Origin: an uncultured Eubacteriales bacterium
GTDB lineage: Bacteria > Bacillota > Clostridia > Oscillospirales > Acutalibacteraceae
NCBI GenBank assembly: GCA_934466515.1
Contig: CAKSLH010000015.1
Coordinates: forward strand, 1 to 15,870
Length of the DNA: 15,870 bases
Direction of reading: 5' to 3'
This document shows, in pieces, positions 6,467 through 13,206 of this stretch. Within the stretch, counting starts at the first letter, position 1. Every line of letters starts with the position of its first letter. Both the position numbers and the translations under genes were made by a program. Below the pieces are notes generated by a model. It saw only the letters and a list, made by a program, of their open reading frames with translations, did not search any database and had not been told where the DNA came from.

Positions 6467-6637
6467 TTATTTTTTGCGGCAAGAACCTGAGCAGGCGCAA
6501 TGACTGCAATTTCCGCCGCAGGAGGATTTGCCCTTTTTCTTATCGCTTACGAGCTTATAAACTATAGCCGCAACAACAATCAAGAGAATAAGGCAGATTA
6601 TAACAGTTGCGACATTACTTTCTAACCATTTAATCAT
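6467..6637 (-). CDS. FeoB-associated Cys-rich membrane protein
   Basis: A 56-residue protein with one membrane helix (about 8-29, NVATVIICLILLIVVAAIVY) and a short basic, cysteine-rich tail with C40, C44, C47, C49 and C53, consistent with the small membrane family regularly found after feoB in Firmicutes. The tail probably binds iron or a redox partner at the FeoB channel (inference). I place the start at the ATG at 6637: GGGAG (6646-6650) lies 8 nt upstream. A TTG 15 bp earlier at 6652 gives a longer frame but lies on the ribosome binding site itself. It is the last gene of the feo operon and is followed by a strong terminator. Confidence 0.88.
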   Translation of the reverse strand: MIKWLESNVATVIICLILLIVVAAIVYKLVSDKKKGKSSCGGNCSHCACSGSCRKK

Positions 6638-6667
6638 TGCAAAAACTCCCAACTAAAGTATTTTTTA

Positions 6668-9166
6668 TTATTCCGTTCTGACCTTTGCGGTAAGCTTTGT
6701 AGCTTCCTTGTAAGGACGGACGAGCATGTAAACTATAACTGCAAGCGCCGCTATCGCAAAGATAAGTCCTATAACATTCAGTTTTCCGACAAAGATATTG
6801 CCGAACTGATTTACCATAAGAGCTACTATGTAAGCAAATCCGCACTGATAGCCGATAGCAAACCATGTCCACTTACGGCTGTTCATTTCACGCTTGATTG
6901 CGCCGATAGCTGCAAAGCATGGTGCGCAGAGAAGGTTGAATACGAGGAATGAATAAGCTGTAATTCCGGTAAATGCCGCGGCAATGTTCTGATATACAGT
7001 GCCGTCTCCGCCGCCGTAAAGAATGCCGAGTGTACCGACAATGTTTTCCTTTGCGACAAGACCTGTAATCGAAGCAACAACTGCCTGCCAGTTGCCCCAG
7101 CCGAGAGGTGCAAATGCCCAAGCGATTGCGGAACCGATTTTAGCAAGAATAGAAGAATCAATCTGATCTTCGGAAAGCATACGGAAGCTGCCGTCTACCC
7201 AACCGAAGTAGGTTGTGAACCAAACGAAGATTGTAGAAAGAAGAATGATTGTTCCTGCCTTTTTGATAAATGACCAGCCGCGCTCCCACATTGAACGGAG
7301 AACATTTCCGAGGGTAGGCATGTGGTAAGCGGGAAGCTCCATAACGAACGGTGCAGGATCGCCTGAGAACATCTTTGTTTTCTTAAGCATAATTCCCGAG
7401 CAGATGATCGCAGCCATACCGATGAAGTATGCAGAAGTGGAAACCCAAGCCGAGCCTCCGAATATAGCACCTGCAATCATTGCGATAAAAGGAACCTTAG
7501 CTCCGCAGGGAATAAATGTTGTTGTCATAATGGTCATTCTGCGGTCACGCTCGTTTTCAATCGTACGCGAGGCCATAATTCCGGGGATTCCGCAGCCTGT
7601 ACCGATAAGCATGGGAATAAAGGATTTACCCGAAAGTCCGAATTTGCGGAAGATACGGTCAAGCACGAATGCGATACGCGCCATATAACCGCAAGCCTCA
7701 AGGAATGCAAGAAGCAGGAAAAGAACGAGCATCTGCGGAACAAATCCGAGAACCGCACCGACACCGGCAACGATACCGTCGTTTATAAGTCCGGAAAGCC
7801 AATCAGCGGCGCCGACCTTTTCAAGACCGTTACCTACAAGTACAGGAATTCCGGGTACCCATACGCCGTAATTAGCGGGGTCAACTCCGCCCTCGTACTT
7901 CTCATAAGCCTTAAGAGCTGTATCAAGATCTGCTATCTTACCGGTTTCATCGGTGGTTTCAAGCGTCTCTTCATCTTCAAGGGTGTATTTAAAGGATTTG
8001 AAATCGGCTTTCTTTTCAACAGCCTTAATTTCCTTAACGGCCTTTTCATAATCATAACCGTCAGCCTCGCTGTCAAGCGCTTCATTTGCCGCCTTGACAT
8101 CAATGCCCTCTTCCTCAGCCTTAGCAAGGAAGCCTTCTATAATTGCGTCTGTATCGCCGTATTCGTCCTCAGCGTCGGCAGTTGCCGATGAACCGATTCC
8201 GAAAAGATGCCAGCCGTCGCCGAAAAGTCCGTCGTTAGCCCAGTCGGTTGCGGCAGAGCCTACAGTTACCATTGAAATATAATAAACAAGGAACATAATA
8301 ACCGCGAAAATCGGAAGTCCGAGCCAACGGTTTGTTACAACCTTATCTATCTTATCGGAGGTTGTGAGCTTGCCTGCGTTTTTCTTCTTGTAGCAAGCCT
8401 TTATAATAGAAGCTATGTAAATATAACGCTCGTTTGTAATAATTGATTCGGAGTCGTCGTCCATCTCAAGCTCTGCGGCCTTGATGTCCTGCTCGATATG
8501 AGCCATAACGGCGTCGCTTATCTTAAGGTCAGCCATAACCTTATCGTCGCGCTCGAAAATCTTTATCGCATACCATCTCTGCTGTTCTTCGGGCATATTG
8601 TGAACAGCCGCCTCTTCAATGTGGGCAATTGCATGCTCAACGCTTCCCGAAAAGCTGTGCTGAGGAACGGTCTTTGTAGAAGAAGCGGCTTCAATAGCGG
8701 CTTCCGCAGCCTCCATAATTCCTGTTCCCTTAAGCGCGGAAATCTCAACTATTTTGCAGTTGAGCTGACGGGATAATTCCTCGGTGTTAATCTTGTCGCC
8801 GTTTTTCTTAACGACATCCATCATGTTGATAGCAATTACAACAGGAATTCCAAGCTCTACAAGCTGAGTAGTAAGATAAAGGTTACGCTCTAAGTTTGTA
8901 CCGTCGATAATGTTAAGTATAACATCGGGGCGCTCGTTTATAAGATAATTACGGGCAACTACCTCTTCAAGTGTGTAAGGCGAAAGCGAATAGATACCGG
9001 GCAGGTCGGTTATAATCACACCGTCATGCTTTTTAAGCTTACCCTCTTTCTTTTCAACCGTTACTCCCGGCCAGTTTCCTACAAACTGATTTGAACCGGT
9101 AAGGGCATTAAAAAGAGTCGTCTTACCGCAGTTAGGATTTCCTGCAAGAGCAATTCGCAAATCCAT
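6668..9166 (-). CDS. feoB: Ferrous iron transport protein B
   Basis: An 832-residue GTPase-linked Fe(II) uptake channel of the cytoplasmic membrane. N-terminal G domain: G1 GNPNCGKTT (9-17), G2 Thr36, G3 DLPG (54-57), G4 NMMD (114-117), G5 SALKGTG (143-149), then the helical guanine-dissociation region to about 265. The membrane part begins near 281; Gate motifs include GTGCGIPGIMASRT (522-535) and FIPCGAKVPF (551-560), and the second half has GLVAKENIVGTLG (702-714). It is longer than the usual 650-750 residues because about 135 acidic residues (303-440, rich in Asp, Glu, Ala and Lys) are inserted between the first and second membrane helices, predicted outside the cell. Upstream are two feoA genes and downstream a Cys-rich partner, one operon with a terminator. 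Confidence 0.97.
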   Translation of the reverse strand: MDLRIALAGNPNCGKTTLFNALTGSNQFVGNWPGVTVEKKEGKLKKHDGVIITDLPGIYSLSPYTLEEVVARNYLINERPDVILNIIDGTNLERNLYLTTQLVELGIPVVIAINMMDVVKKNGDKINTEELSRQLNCKIVEISALKGTGIMEAAEAAIEAASSTKTVPQHSFSGSVEHAIAHIEEAAVHNMPEEQQRWYAIKIFERDDKVMADLKISDAVMAHIEQDIKAAELEMDDDSESIITNERYIYIASIIKACYKKKNAGKLTTSDKIDKVVTNRWLGLPIFAVIMFLVYYISMVTVGSAATDWANDGLFGDGWHLFGIGSSATADAEDEYGDTDAIIEGFLAKAEEEGIDVKAANEALDSEADGYDYEKAVKEIKAVEKKADFKSFKYTLEDEETLETTDETGKIADLDTALKAYEKYEGGVDPANYGVWVPGIPVLVGNGLEKVGAADWLSGLINDGIVAGVGAVLGFVPQMLVLFLLLAFLEACGYMARIAFVLDRIFRKFGLSGKSFIPMLIGTGCGIPGIMASRTIENERDRRMTIMTTTFIPCGAKVPFIAMIAGAIFGGSAWVSTSAYFIGMAAIICSGIMLKKTKMFSGDPAPFVMELPAYHMPTLGNVLRSMWERGWSFIKKAGTIILLSTIFVWFTTYFGWVDGSFRMLSEDQIDSSILAKIGSAIAWAFAPLGWGNWQAVVASITGLVAKENIVGTLGILYGGGDGTVYQNIAAAFTGITAYSFLVFNLLCAPCFAAIGAIKREMNSRKWTWFAIGYQCGFAYIVALMVNQFGNIFVGKLNVIGLIFAIAALAVIVYMLVRPYKEATKLTAKVRTE

Positions 9167-9200
9167 AATTCATTTCCTCTCTTTCAAAAAAAGTTTCTTT

Positions 9201-9422
9201 TTATTCGACTTCAATCATAGCGGCATCCGCTTTTCTGAGCGAAAGCTCATAACCGCGGACCGTAAGCTCGATAGGATCGCCGAGTGGCGCAACTTTTCTT
9301 ACATAAACCTCAACGCCCTTGGTAAGACCCATATCCATGATACGGCGCTTTACAGCGCCCTCGCCCTGAAGCTTTTTAACTGTCAGGGTTTCGCCGACTT
9401 TAGCTTCCTTTAAAGTTTTCAT
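9201..9422 (-). CDS. feoA: Ferrous iron transport protein A (second copy in the operon)
   Basis: A 73-residue soluble SH3-like protein thought to act on FeoB GTPase or assembly. It starts MKTLKEAKVGETLTVKKLQG, then RRIMDMGLTKGVEVYVRKVAPLGDPIELTVRGYELSLRKADA, quoted here by the key landmarks MDMGL (29-33), APLGDP (45-50) and RKADA near the end; all are classic FeoA positions. The gene is 34 bp upstream of feoB and 22 bp downstream of another FeoA-like gene. A strong AGGAGG precedes the ATG at 9422. It is the more canonical of the two FeoA proteins. Confidence 0.93.
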   Translation of the reverse strand: MKTLKEAKVGETLTVKKLQGEGAVKRRIMDMGLTKGVEVYVRKVAPLGDPIELTVRGYELSLRKADAAMIEVE

Positions 9423-9444
9423 CGCCTTAATTCCTCCTTAAATA

Positions 9445-9657
9445 CTATACCATTATTCTTCTCGCCATTTCCTCGCTTATGGCAACGCGCGCTTCTTTAA
9501 CATTCACGATAACATTGCCGCCTAAGGAATTGACGATTTTAACATTTCCGCCGACAACAAATCCGAGATTTTCAAGGTGCTTTTTAACCTCCGGACTTCC
9601 TCCGATCTTCTTGATTATGTTGTCTTCCCCGATATCCGCAAGTGTCAAGGGTATCAT
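9445..9657 (-). CDS. feoA: FeoA-domain protein (first gene of the feo operon)
   Basis: A 70-residue SH3-like FeoA-domain protein: MIPLTLADIGEDNIIKKIGG, then HLENLGFVVGGNVKIVNSLGGNVIVNVKEARVAIS, with LENLGF matching the family L-x-x-L/M-G-(F/L) motif and EARVAIS near the end matching the typical ESRIALR-like close. It is more divergent than the second copy, so the two probably have different partners, for example FeoB's two ends or a regulator (inference). I choose the ATG at 9657: GGAGGG (9665-9670) is 7 nt upstream. A TTG at 9678 would extend the protein by seven residues but reads across the ribosome binding site. Upstream are a strong promoter and two palindromes. Confidence 0.88.
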   Translation of the reverse strand: MIPLTLADIGEDNIIKKIGGSPEVKKHLENLGFVVGGNVKIVNSLGGNVIVNVKEARVAISEEMARRIMV

Positions 9658-9678
9658 TAAAAATCCCTCCGTTTTCAA

Positions 9679-9692
9679 TTAGCCGAAGCTAA
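9679..9692. promoter_or_regulatory. Palindrome 1 in the feo leader, DtxR-like site / UUCG hairpin
   Basis: On the minus strand TTAGC-TTCG-GCTAA, a perfect 5-bp palindrome, ends 9 bp before the GGAGGG ribosome binding site of the first gene. As DNA it resembles DtxR/IdeR-type half-sites (TTAG...CTAA). As RNA it is a stem closed by C-G with a UUCG tetraloop. Its centre is 33 bp from that of palindrome 2, about three helical turns. Confidence 0.6.
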
Positions 9693-9710
9693 CCGAACAT
9701 CTGTAAATAA

Positions 9711-9726
9711 GTTAGCTCTCGCTAAC
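9711..9726. promoter_or_regulatory. Palindrome 2 at the feo transcription start, DtxR-like operator / GNRA hairpin
   Basis: On the minus strand GTTAGC-GAGA-GCTAAC, a perfect 6-bp palindrome, begins 7 bp after the -10 element, that is at about +1. This is the ideal place for an iron-dependent repressor. The loop GAGA would be a GNRA tetraloop in RNA. The half-site GTTAGC is close to DtxR-family sites and unlike the Fur box; the cognate regulator is not in the window. Confidence 0.65.
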
Positions 9727-9733
9727 CGTATAT

Positions 9734-9762
9734 ATAATACTACCGCATTTTTGTTTTGTCAA
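9734..9762 (-). promoter_or_regulatory. Promoter of the feo operon
   Basis: Perfect TTGACA (9757-9762) and TATTAT (9734-9739) on the minus strand with a 17-nt spacer; predicted start near 9727. A near-consensus promoter immediately overlapped downstream by a palindrome fits strong expression under iron starvation with repression when iron is plentiful (inference). Confidence 0.85.
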
Positions 9763-9772
9763 CAGTTTTTTT

Positions 9773-9808
9773 AAAAAAAATTGCAGACTGTAAAAAAACA
9801 GTCTGCAA
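9773..9808 (-). terminator. Intrinsic terminator of brnQ
   Basis: On the minus strand TTGCAGACTGT (9808-9798) pairs perfectly with ACAGTCTGCAA (9791-9781) around a six-U loop and is followed by eight U residues (9780-9773). It lies 10 bp after the brnQ stop and directly before the feo promoter, insulating the two units. Confidence 0.92.
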
Positions 9809-9818
9809 AAAATTTTTA

Positions 9819-11168
9819 TTATTTCTTTTTTGAAAGAGCTTTGATTATAAGACCTATTAAAAATCCTGCTCCCGTCGGGATAATCCAGCCCATACCGGCG
9901 GAATAAAGCGGAAGATATTTTGAAACGGTTTCGATAAATCCTTTAAGCGCCGAAATTCCGCTGACTCTTATAAGATCAAGCACTGCGGCAATCATTGTAA
10001 ACGCTATCGTGCTTACAAAAACGCATTTTGAATATCCGAACAGCTTTCCGAAAAGACTTAAAAGAATAAGCGCGATAGCCAAAGGATACAGGAAATAAAG
10101 CACCGGGGCTGAGAATGTGATTATCTTTGAAAGTCCGATATTTGAAACTATAAATGAAAAAGCGGTAAAGACAATCGCATATACCTTATAGCTGAAGGTT
10201 TTCGGGAATATAGCCGAAAATGTTTCGGAGCATGAGGTTACAAGACCTATGGCCGTCTTAAGACAGCAGAATGTAACGGTTATCGCAAGAATAATTATTC
10301 CCGCATTTCCGAAATAATGCTTTGCGATAAGCGCGAATGCGTCTCCTCCGGTGAAATTCGGATCGTTTAAAACCCTTTCGCCGTAAAGCCCGAAGCTCTG
10401 CGCGCCGACAAACGCAATAAGCGCATAAATAACCGCCATAAACGTCATACTGAAAATTCCGGATTTAACGGTGCATTTAGCAATGCTTTCAGGCTTCTTT
10501 ACTCCGTGCTCTCTTATTACATTTATAACGATAATACCGAATGCAAGGGAAGCTAAGGCGTCAAGCGTGTCATAGCCCTGCAAAAATCCGGTCGCAAAAG
10601 AGGCGGATGTATAATCGCCCGACGGATCAACCGAAAATGCGCTCTGAACAGGAGAAATAAGAGCCGCAACAATTAAAACGCCTAAGAATACAAGAAAAAT
10701 AGGATTAAGCCATTTTCCGACAGATTCCATTATGTTTGAGGGTCTTAGCGAGAAAAACAGAACAGCCGCGAAAAATACCGCGCTGAAAATAAGTCTCCAT
10801 AATGCGGTATTAGATTCGCCGACTATCGGGTTTATTCCGACTGTAAACGAAGTTGCCGCACATCTGGGGATAGCAAAAAGCGGTCCGATTGTAAGATAAA
10901 GCGCGCAGGTGAAAAAATAGCTGTAAGGCTTTGAAACTCTGCCGGACATGTGCAGAAGTCCCTCGCTTCTTGAAATACCCATTGCCACAATTCCGAGCAG
11001 CGGAACACCGACCGCGGTTATAAGCATACCTATAAGCGCGGGAATAATATTATTTCCTGCTTTGGCACCGAGAATAATCGGGAAAATGAGGTTTCCGGCT
11101 CCGAAGAAAAGTCCGAAAAGCATTGACGAGATAAGCACATATTGCTTACCAGTTAGTTTGTTTTCCAT
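9819..11168 (-). CDS. brnQ: Branched-chain amino acid carrier (LIVCS family)
   Basis: A 449-residue membrane protein with about twelve hydrophobic segments, the expected size for BrnQ/LivII carriers, which bring in leucine, isoleucine and valine with Na+ or H+. The N-terminus is diagnostic: SSMLFGLFFGAGNLIFPI (14-31) followed by GAKAG and, further on, GIVAMGISRSEG. IGPLFAIPRCAATSFTVGI (93-111) matches the conserved second block (GPLFAIPRTA in relatives), and GFLQGYDTLDALASLAFG (192-209) is another hallmark. The basic tail KALSKKK ends the protein. It is a single-gene unit: a terminator lies 10 bp downstream and a TATAAT element is upstream. No leucine-responsive leader such as a T-box was seen. 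Confidence 0.95.
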   Translation of the reverse strand: MENKLTGKQYVLISSMLFGLFFGAGNLIFPIILGAKAGNNIIPALIGMLITAVGVPLLGIVAMGISRSEGLLHMSGRVSKPYSYFFTCALYLTIGPLFAIPRCAATSFTVGINPIVGESNTALWRLIFSAVFFAAVLFFSLRPSNIMESVGKWLNPIFLVFLGVLIVAALISPVQSAFSVDPSGDYTSASFATGFLQGYDTLDALASLAFGIIVINVIREHGVKKPESIAKCTVKSGIFSMTFMAVIYALIAFVGAQSFGLYGERVLNDPNFTGGDAFALIAKHYFGNAGIIILAITVTFCCLKTAIGLVTSCSETFSAIFPKTFSYKVYAIVFTAFSFIVSNIGLSKIITFSAPVLYFLYPLAIALILLSLFGKLFGYSKCVFVSTIAFTMIAAVLDLIRVSGISALKGFIETVSKYLPLYSAGMGWIIPTGAGFLIGLIIKALSKKK

Positions 11169-11204
11169 AATTTAACCCCTTAATTTTATTTGTGTATTGA
11201 ATTT

Positions 11205-11233
11205 ATTATACCATATATTTACTTAATTTTAAA
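11205..11233 (-). promoter_or_regulatory. Promoter of brnQ
   Basis: TATAAT (11205-11210) on the minus strand with a weak -35, TTTAAA (11228-11233), 17 nt away. The -35 lies in a short direct repeat: TAATTTTAAAG at 11224-11234 and again at 11238-11248, the second copy overlapping the stop of the upstream gene. Confidence 0.5.
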
Positions 11234-11242
11234 GACCTAATT

Positions 11243-11875
11243 TTAAAGTCTTGCTTTAGGAAGGCTCCACCTGAATTTTGCAGCTAAAATTCTAAGCACC
11301 AAAACTGCCGCCGACCCCGAAATCATTGCAATGTTTTCCGATGTATAATTCCAAAGAAGTGCGCATAGCAGGGAGCCAAAAAGCGAAGCACAGGCATAAA
11401 AGTGCTTGACGAATATGTAAGGCGTTACCCCTGCGCAGATATCTCTCAAAAGTCCCCCGCCGACGCCCGTTACTATTCCTACGAAAACAAGCAGAAAATA
11501 TCCCGAATCGGGATTTACCGATTTAGCGGTCTGAATTCCTGCAACGGTGAAAATACCAAGCCCCACCGAGTCCATAATCAGCATAACGATATCATATACC
11601 TTTGGGCTTTTTTTAAGAAGCCCTCTGACACTCGGCAGAAAAATAATTACCGAGGTAATTATCGCAACCAAGGCATAAACAGGGTCTTTGAATACGGCAG
11701 GCGGAGTATTGCCTAAAATCATATCTCTTATAACCCCTCCGCCGACGGCGGTAAACAGCCCCAAAATCGCAACCCCGAATATATCCATTTCTTTTTTTAA
11801 AGCCACGATTGCACCCGACGCCGCAAACGCCACCGTTCCGATAATTTCAAATACTGTGATAACCGAAAAAGGCAC
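11243..11875 (-). CDS. TRIC/UPF0126 family cation channel-like membrane protein
   Basis: A 210-residue membrane protein with about seven hydrophobic segments, formed by an internal duplication. Each half carries the family hallmark: GLFTAVGGGVIRDMILG (39-55) in the first and GIVTGVGGGLLRDICAG (133-149) in the second, with the GGG and following Arg-Asp conserved. Prokaryotic members are structurally related to the trimeric intracellular cation channels of animals and conduct K+ or Na+ in the cases studied; some are annotated YicG. The GTG at 11875 is the start: GGGGAG (11882-11887) lies 6 nt upstream and no better ATG exists. It has its own promoter, with a long palindrome between the -10 and the ribosome binding site. 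Confidence 0.9.
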   Translation of the reverse strand: MPFSVITVFEIIGTVAFAASGAIVALKKEMDIFGVAILGLFTAVGGGVIRDMILGNTPPAVFKDPVYALVAIITSVIIFLPSVRGLLKKSPKVYDIVMLIMDSVGLGIFTVAGIQTAKSVNPDSGYFLLVFVGIVTGVGGGLLRDICAGVTPYIFVKHFYACASLFGSLLCALLWNYTSENIAMISGSAAVLVLRILAAKFRWSLPKARL

Positions 11876-11888
11876 CCTTATCTCCCCT

Positions 11889-11925
11889 AAAAATCAAATC
11901 GGGCAGGATAATCTCCTACCCGATT
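11889..11925 (-). terminator. Long hairpin between TM2 gene and TRIC gene; terminator and/or operator
   Basis: On the plus strand AATCGGGCAGGA (11897-11908) and TCCTACCCGATT (11914-11925) form a 12-pair stem; the pair at the fifth position from the loop is a wobble on the minus strand. The minus-strand transcript then reads TTTGATTTTT, an adequate U tract, 32 nt after the TM2 gene stop. The stem also touches the -10 element of the downstream TRIC gene, so it may also act as an operator. Confidence 0.55.
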
Positions 11926-11954
11926 ATTATAAGATAAATTCAGTATAAATACAA
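11926..11954 (-). promoter_or_regulatory. Promoter of the TRIC gene
   Basis: TTGTAT (11949-11954) and TATAAT (11926-11931) on the minus strand with a 17-nt spacer. The predicted start near 11919 falls inside the palindrome at 11897-11925. Confidence 0.65.
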
Positions 11955-11956
11955 CT

Positions 11957-12418
11957 CTAAATTATAATATTGCCATTCGCATCTGATTTTTTTGTAAGCC
12001 CCACTATAAAATCTATAAGTGCGATTATAGCGGGAATAAAAGTCCAGCAAAAAAGAAGCATAGTTACTCCGGCTCCTGTTTTTCCGGCGTAAAATTTATG
12101 AATTCCAATACCACCTAAGAAAAAAGCAAGAATACAGTATGCCACTTTATTGACCACCTTGCCTGAAGCAACAAGTGCTTGAGGTGCAGAAACATTCTGA
12201 CTGTTTGAAAGGTTAATATTTATTCCGCCGTTTGGTAACGCAGACTTTTCTTCTTCAATTTTAGAAACAATTACTTTAGAATCGGTTTCGAAAATTTCAA
12301 CTTTATCTCCCAAATGAGGAACAAAATTAATATCACAACTTCTAACTTCCTTTATTTCACCGTTTTCCAGTCCCAAAGATATTACATCCTGCTTAATATC
12401 TATTATTTTTGCATTCAT
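11957..12418 (-). CDS. TM2-domain membrane protein
   Basis: A 153-residue protein with a soluble N-terminal part (1-60, predicted beta-rich: MNAKIIDIKQDVISLGLENG and VPHLGDKVEIF), a linker (60-86) and a C-terminal TM2 domain (88-142). The TM2 domain has two membrane helices around the conserved FFLGGIGIHKFYAGKTGAG (99-117) and ends DFIVGLTKK. TM2 proteins are widespread and mostly of unknown function. The gene lies 8 bp downstream of a lipoprotein gene, with GAGGT as ribosome binding site overlapping the lipoprotein stop region, so the two share one transcript. The N-terminal part may be an OB- or SH3-like fold (guess). The identification of TM2 is firm; function is open. Confidence 0.88.
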   Translation of the reverse strand: MNAKIIDIKQDVISLGLENGEIKEVRSCDINFVPHLGDKVEIFETDSKVIVSKIEEEKSALPNGGININLSNSQNVSAPQALVASGKVVNKVAYCILAFFLGGIGIHKFYAGKTGAGVTMLLFCWTFIPAIIALIDFIVGLTKKSDANGNIII

Positions 12419-12426
12419 GATCTTTT

Positions 12427-12930
12427 CTACCTCACTTTAAAAATTGCTTTATTGCCCCACCAGTCGGCATCATATTCTATCTCTATGCTCTCGGCATTAA
12501 CAGGCACTTCATAGTAAATATAACCTTGTAAAGTTCTTCCGCCGGAAACTTCTGCTCCGAGATCAAGTGTTTCATCGCCGTATAAAGACATATCGACCTT
12601 TGCATTATCTGCATAACATGTAAAATCATAAGAACCCAGATACCTGCTGGAACTATTAGTGTTTTCAAGAACAAAATAAGCTCTGATAAATTTATATCCC
12701 TCTTTCGGATTTATAAACATATTATCAGAATTCCAGTCTTCGACCTTTTGTAAGGTTATTTTTAACCCTTTTGCAGATAATGTATCTCCGATAGATAAAT
12801 CATTTGATTGTTTTTCAGAAGATTTTACATCAGAGGAGCCATTGTAGCTTTCATTCAGAGCACATCCCGAAAGCGTAACAATTAAACACAACATTAAACC
12901 TGCCGCTAAAAGAATTTTTGATTTTTTCAT
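12427..12930 (-). CDS. Lipoprotein with DUF4352-like domain
   Basis: A 167-residue predicted lipoprotein. Residues 1-23 are a lipoprotein signal: MKKSKILLAAG, hydrophobic core, then lipobox LSGC with lipid-carrying C23. A short Ser/Asn-rich linker follows. The rest (about 45-165) looks like the immunoglobulin-like DUF4352 fold seen in many Firmicute surface proteins: SIGDTLSAKGLKITLQKVED (50-69), then GYKFIRAYFVLENTNSSSRYL, of which FVLENTN is the core motif. I place the start at the ATG at 12930, 6 nt after a perfect AGGAGG; a longer frame starts eight codons upstream, across that site. It is co-transcribed with the TM2 gene from a near-consensus promoter that carries three 10-bp repeats and faces a divergent RHH gene. 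Confidence 0.85.
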   Translation of the reverse strand: MKKSKILLAAGLMLCLIVTLSGCALNESYNGSSDVKSSEKQSNDLSIGDTLSAKGLKITLQKVEDWNSDNMFINPKEGYKFIRAYFVLENTNSSSRYLGSYDFTCYADNAKVDMSLYGDETLDLGAEVSGGRTLQGYIYYEVPVNAESIEIEYDADWWGNKAIFKVR

Positions 12931-12962
12931 ACCCATCCTCCTTAAAATAAACAAAAATAGCG

Positions 12963-12992
12963 TTTATCCTATTTTATCCTACTTTATGCTAC
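12963..12992. repeat. Three tandem 10-bp repeats inside the lipoprotein promoter
   Basis: On the plus strand: TTTATCCTAT (12963-12972), TTTATCCTAC (12973-12982), TTTATGCTAC (12983-12992), differing at two positions. The 10-bp period puts each copy on the same face of the helix. They fill the region from the -35 edge to past the -10 of the minus-strand promoter and lie 73 bp from the start of a divergent RHH gene. Confidence 0.75.
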
Positions 12993-12999
12993 TTGTCAA
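12971..12999 (-). promoter_or_regulatory. Promoter of the lipoprotein-TM2 operon
   Basis: Perfect TTGACA (12994-12999) and TAAAAT (12971-12976) on the minus strand with a 17-nt spacer. The spacer and -10 are made of tandem 10-bp repeats, suggesting a repressor binds across the promoter. Confidence 0.8.
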
Positions 13000-13065
13000 G
13001 ATATAATTTTGTTTTTATGTATAATAATTTTAATTAAAGAAAAGATACAAATGGTTGGTGATAAT

Positions 13066-13206
13066 ATGCGTCCGTTAAAAGAGAAAATAAGCATTACTTT
13101 AGACAGTGATCTTTTGAATATTCTTCGTAAACAAGCTGAAAATGATGACCGATCTCTTTCCCAATATATAAATATAATTCTTAAAAAACATATCAATAAA
13201 AAATGA
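13066..13206 (+). CDS. Small ribbon-helix-helix DNA-binding protein
   Basis: A 46-residue protein with the Arc/CopG (RHH) pattern: beta strand KISITLD (7-13), helix A SDLLNILRKQAEND (14-27), a turn, and helix B RSLSQYINIILKKHI (29-43). RHH proteins dimerise and insert the paired strand into the major groove; they often bind tandem repeats cooperatively. The ATG at 13066 is preferred, with GGTGA 6-7 nt upstream; longer frames start at 13009 or 13051 but would add residues outside the fold. It is divergent from the lipoprotein operon whose promoter contains three tandem 10-bp repeats, its likely target (inference). No toxin gene follows, so it does not look like an antitoxin. Weak -10 candidates exist at 13002-13007 and 13020-13025. 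Confidence 0.75.
   Translation: MRPLKEKISITLDSDLLNILRKQAENDDRSLSQYINIILKKHINKK

Noticed and set aside
9658..9678. Longer first FeoA starting at TTG 9678, and longer FeoB-associated protein starting at TTG 6652
   Set aside because: In both cases the extra codons overlap the ribosome binding site of the downstream ATG, which is at the correct spacing.
9679..9739. Fur box upstream of feo
   Set aside because: No match to the 19-bp Fur pattern (TGATAAT-type half-sites); the palindromes have GTTAGC half-sites closer to the DtxR family.
13066..13206. Antitoxin of a toxin-antitoxin pair
   Set aside because: The RHH protein is of antitoxin size, but no toxin-like gene follows; the next 309 bp are non-coding repeats.
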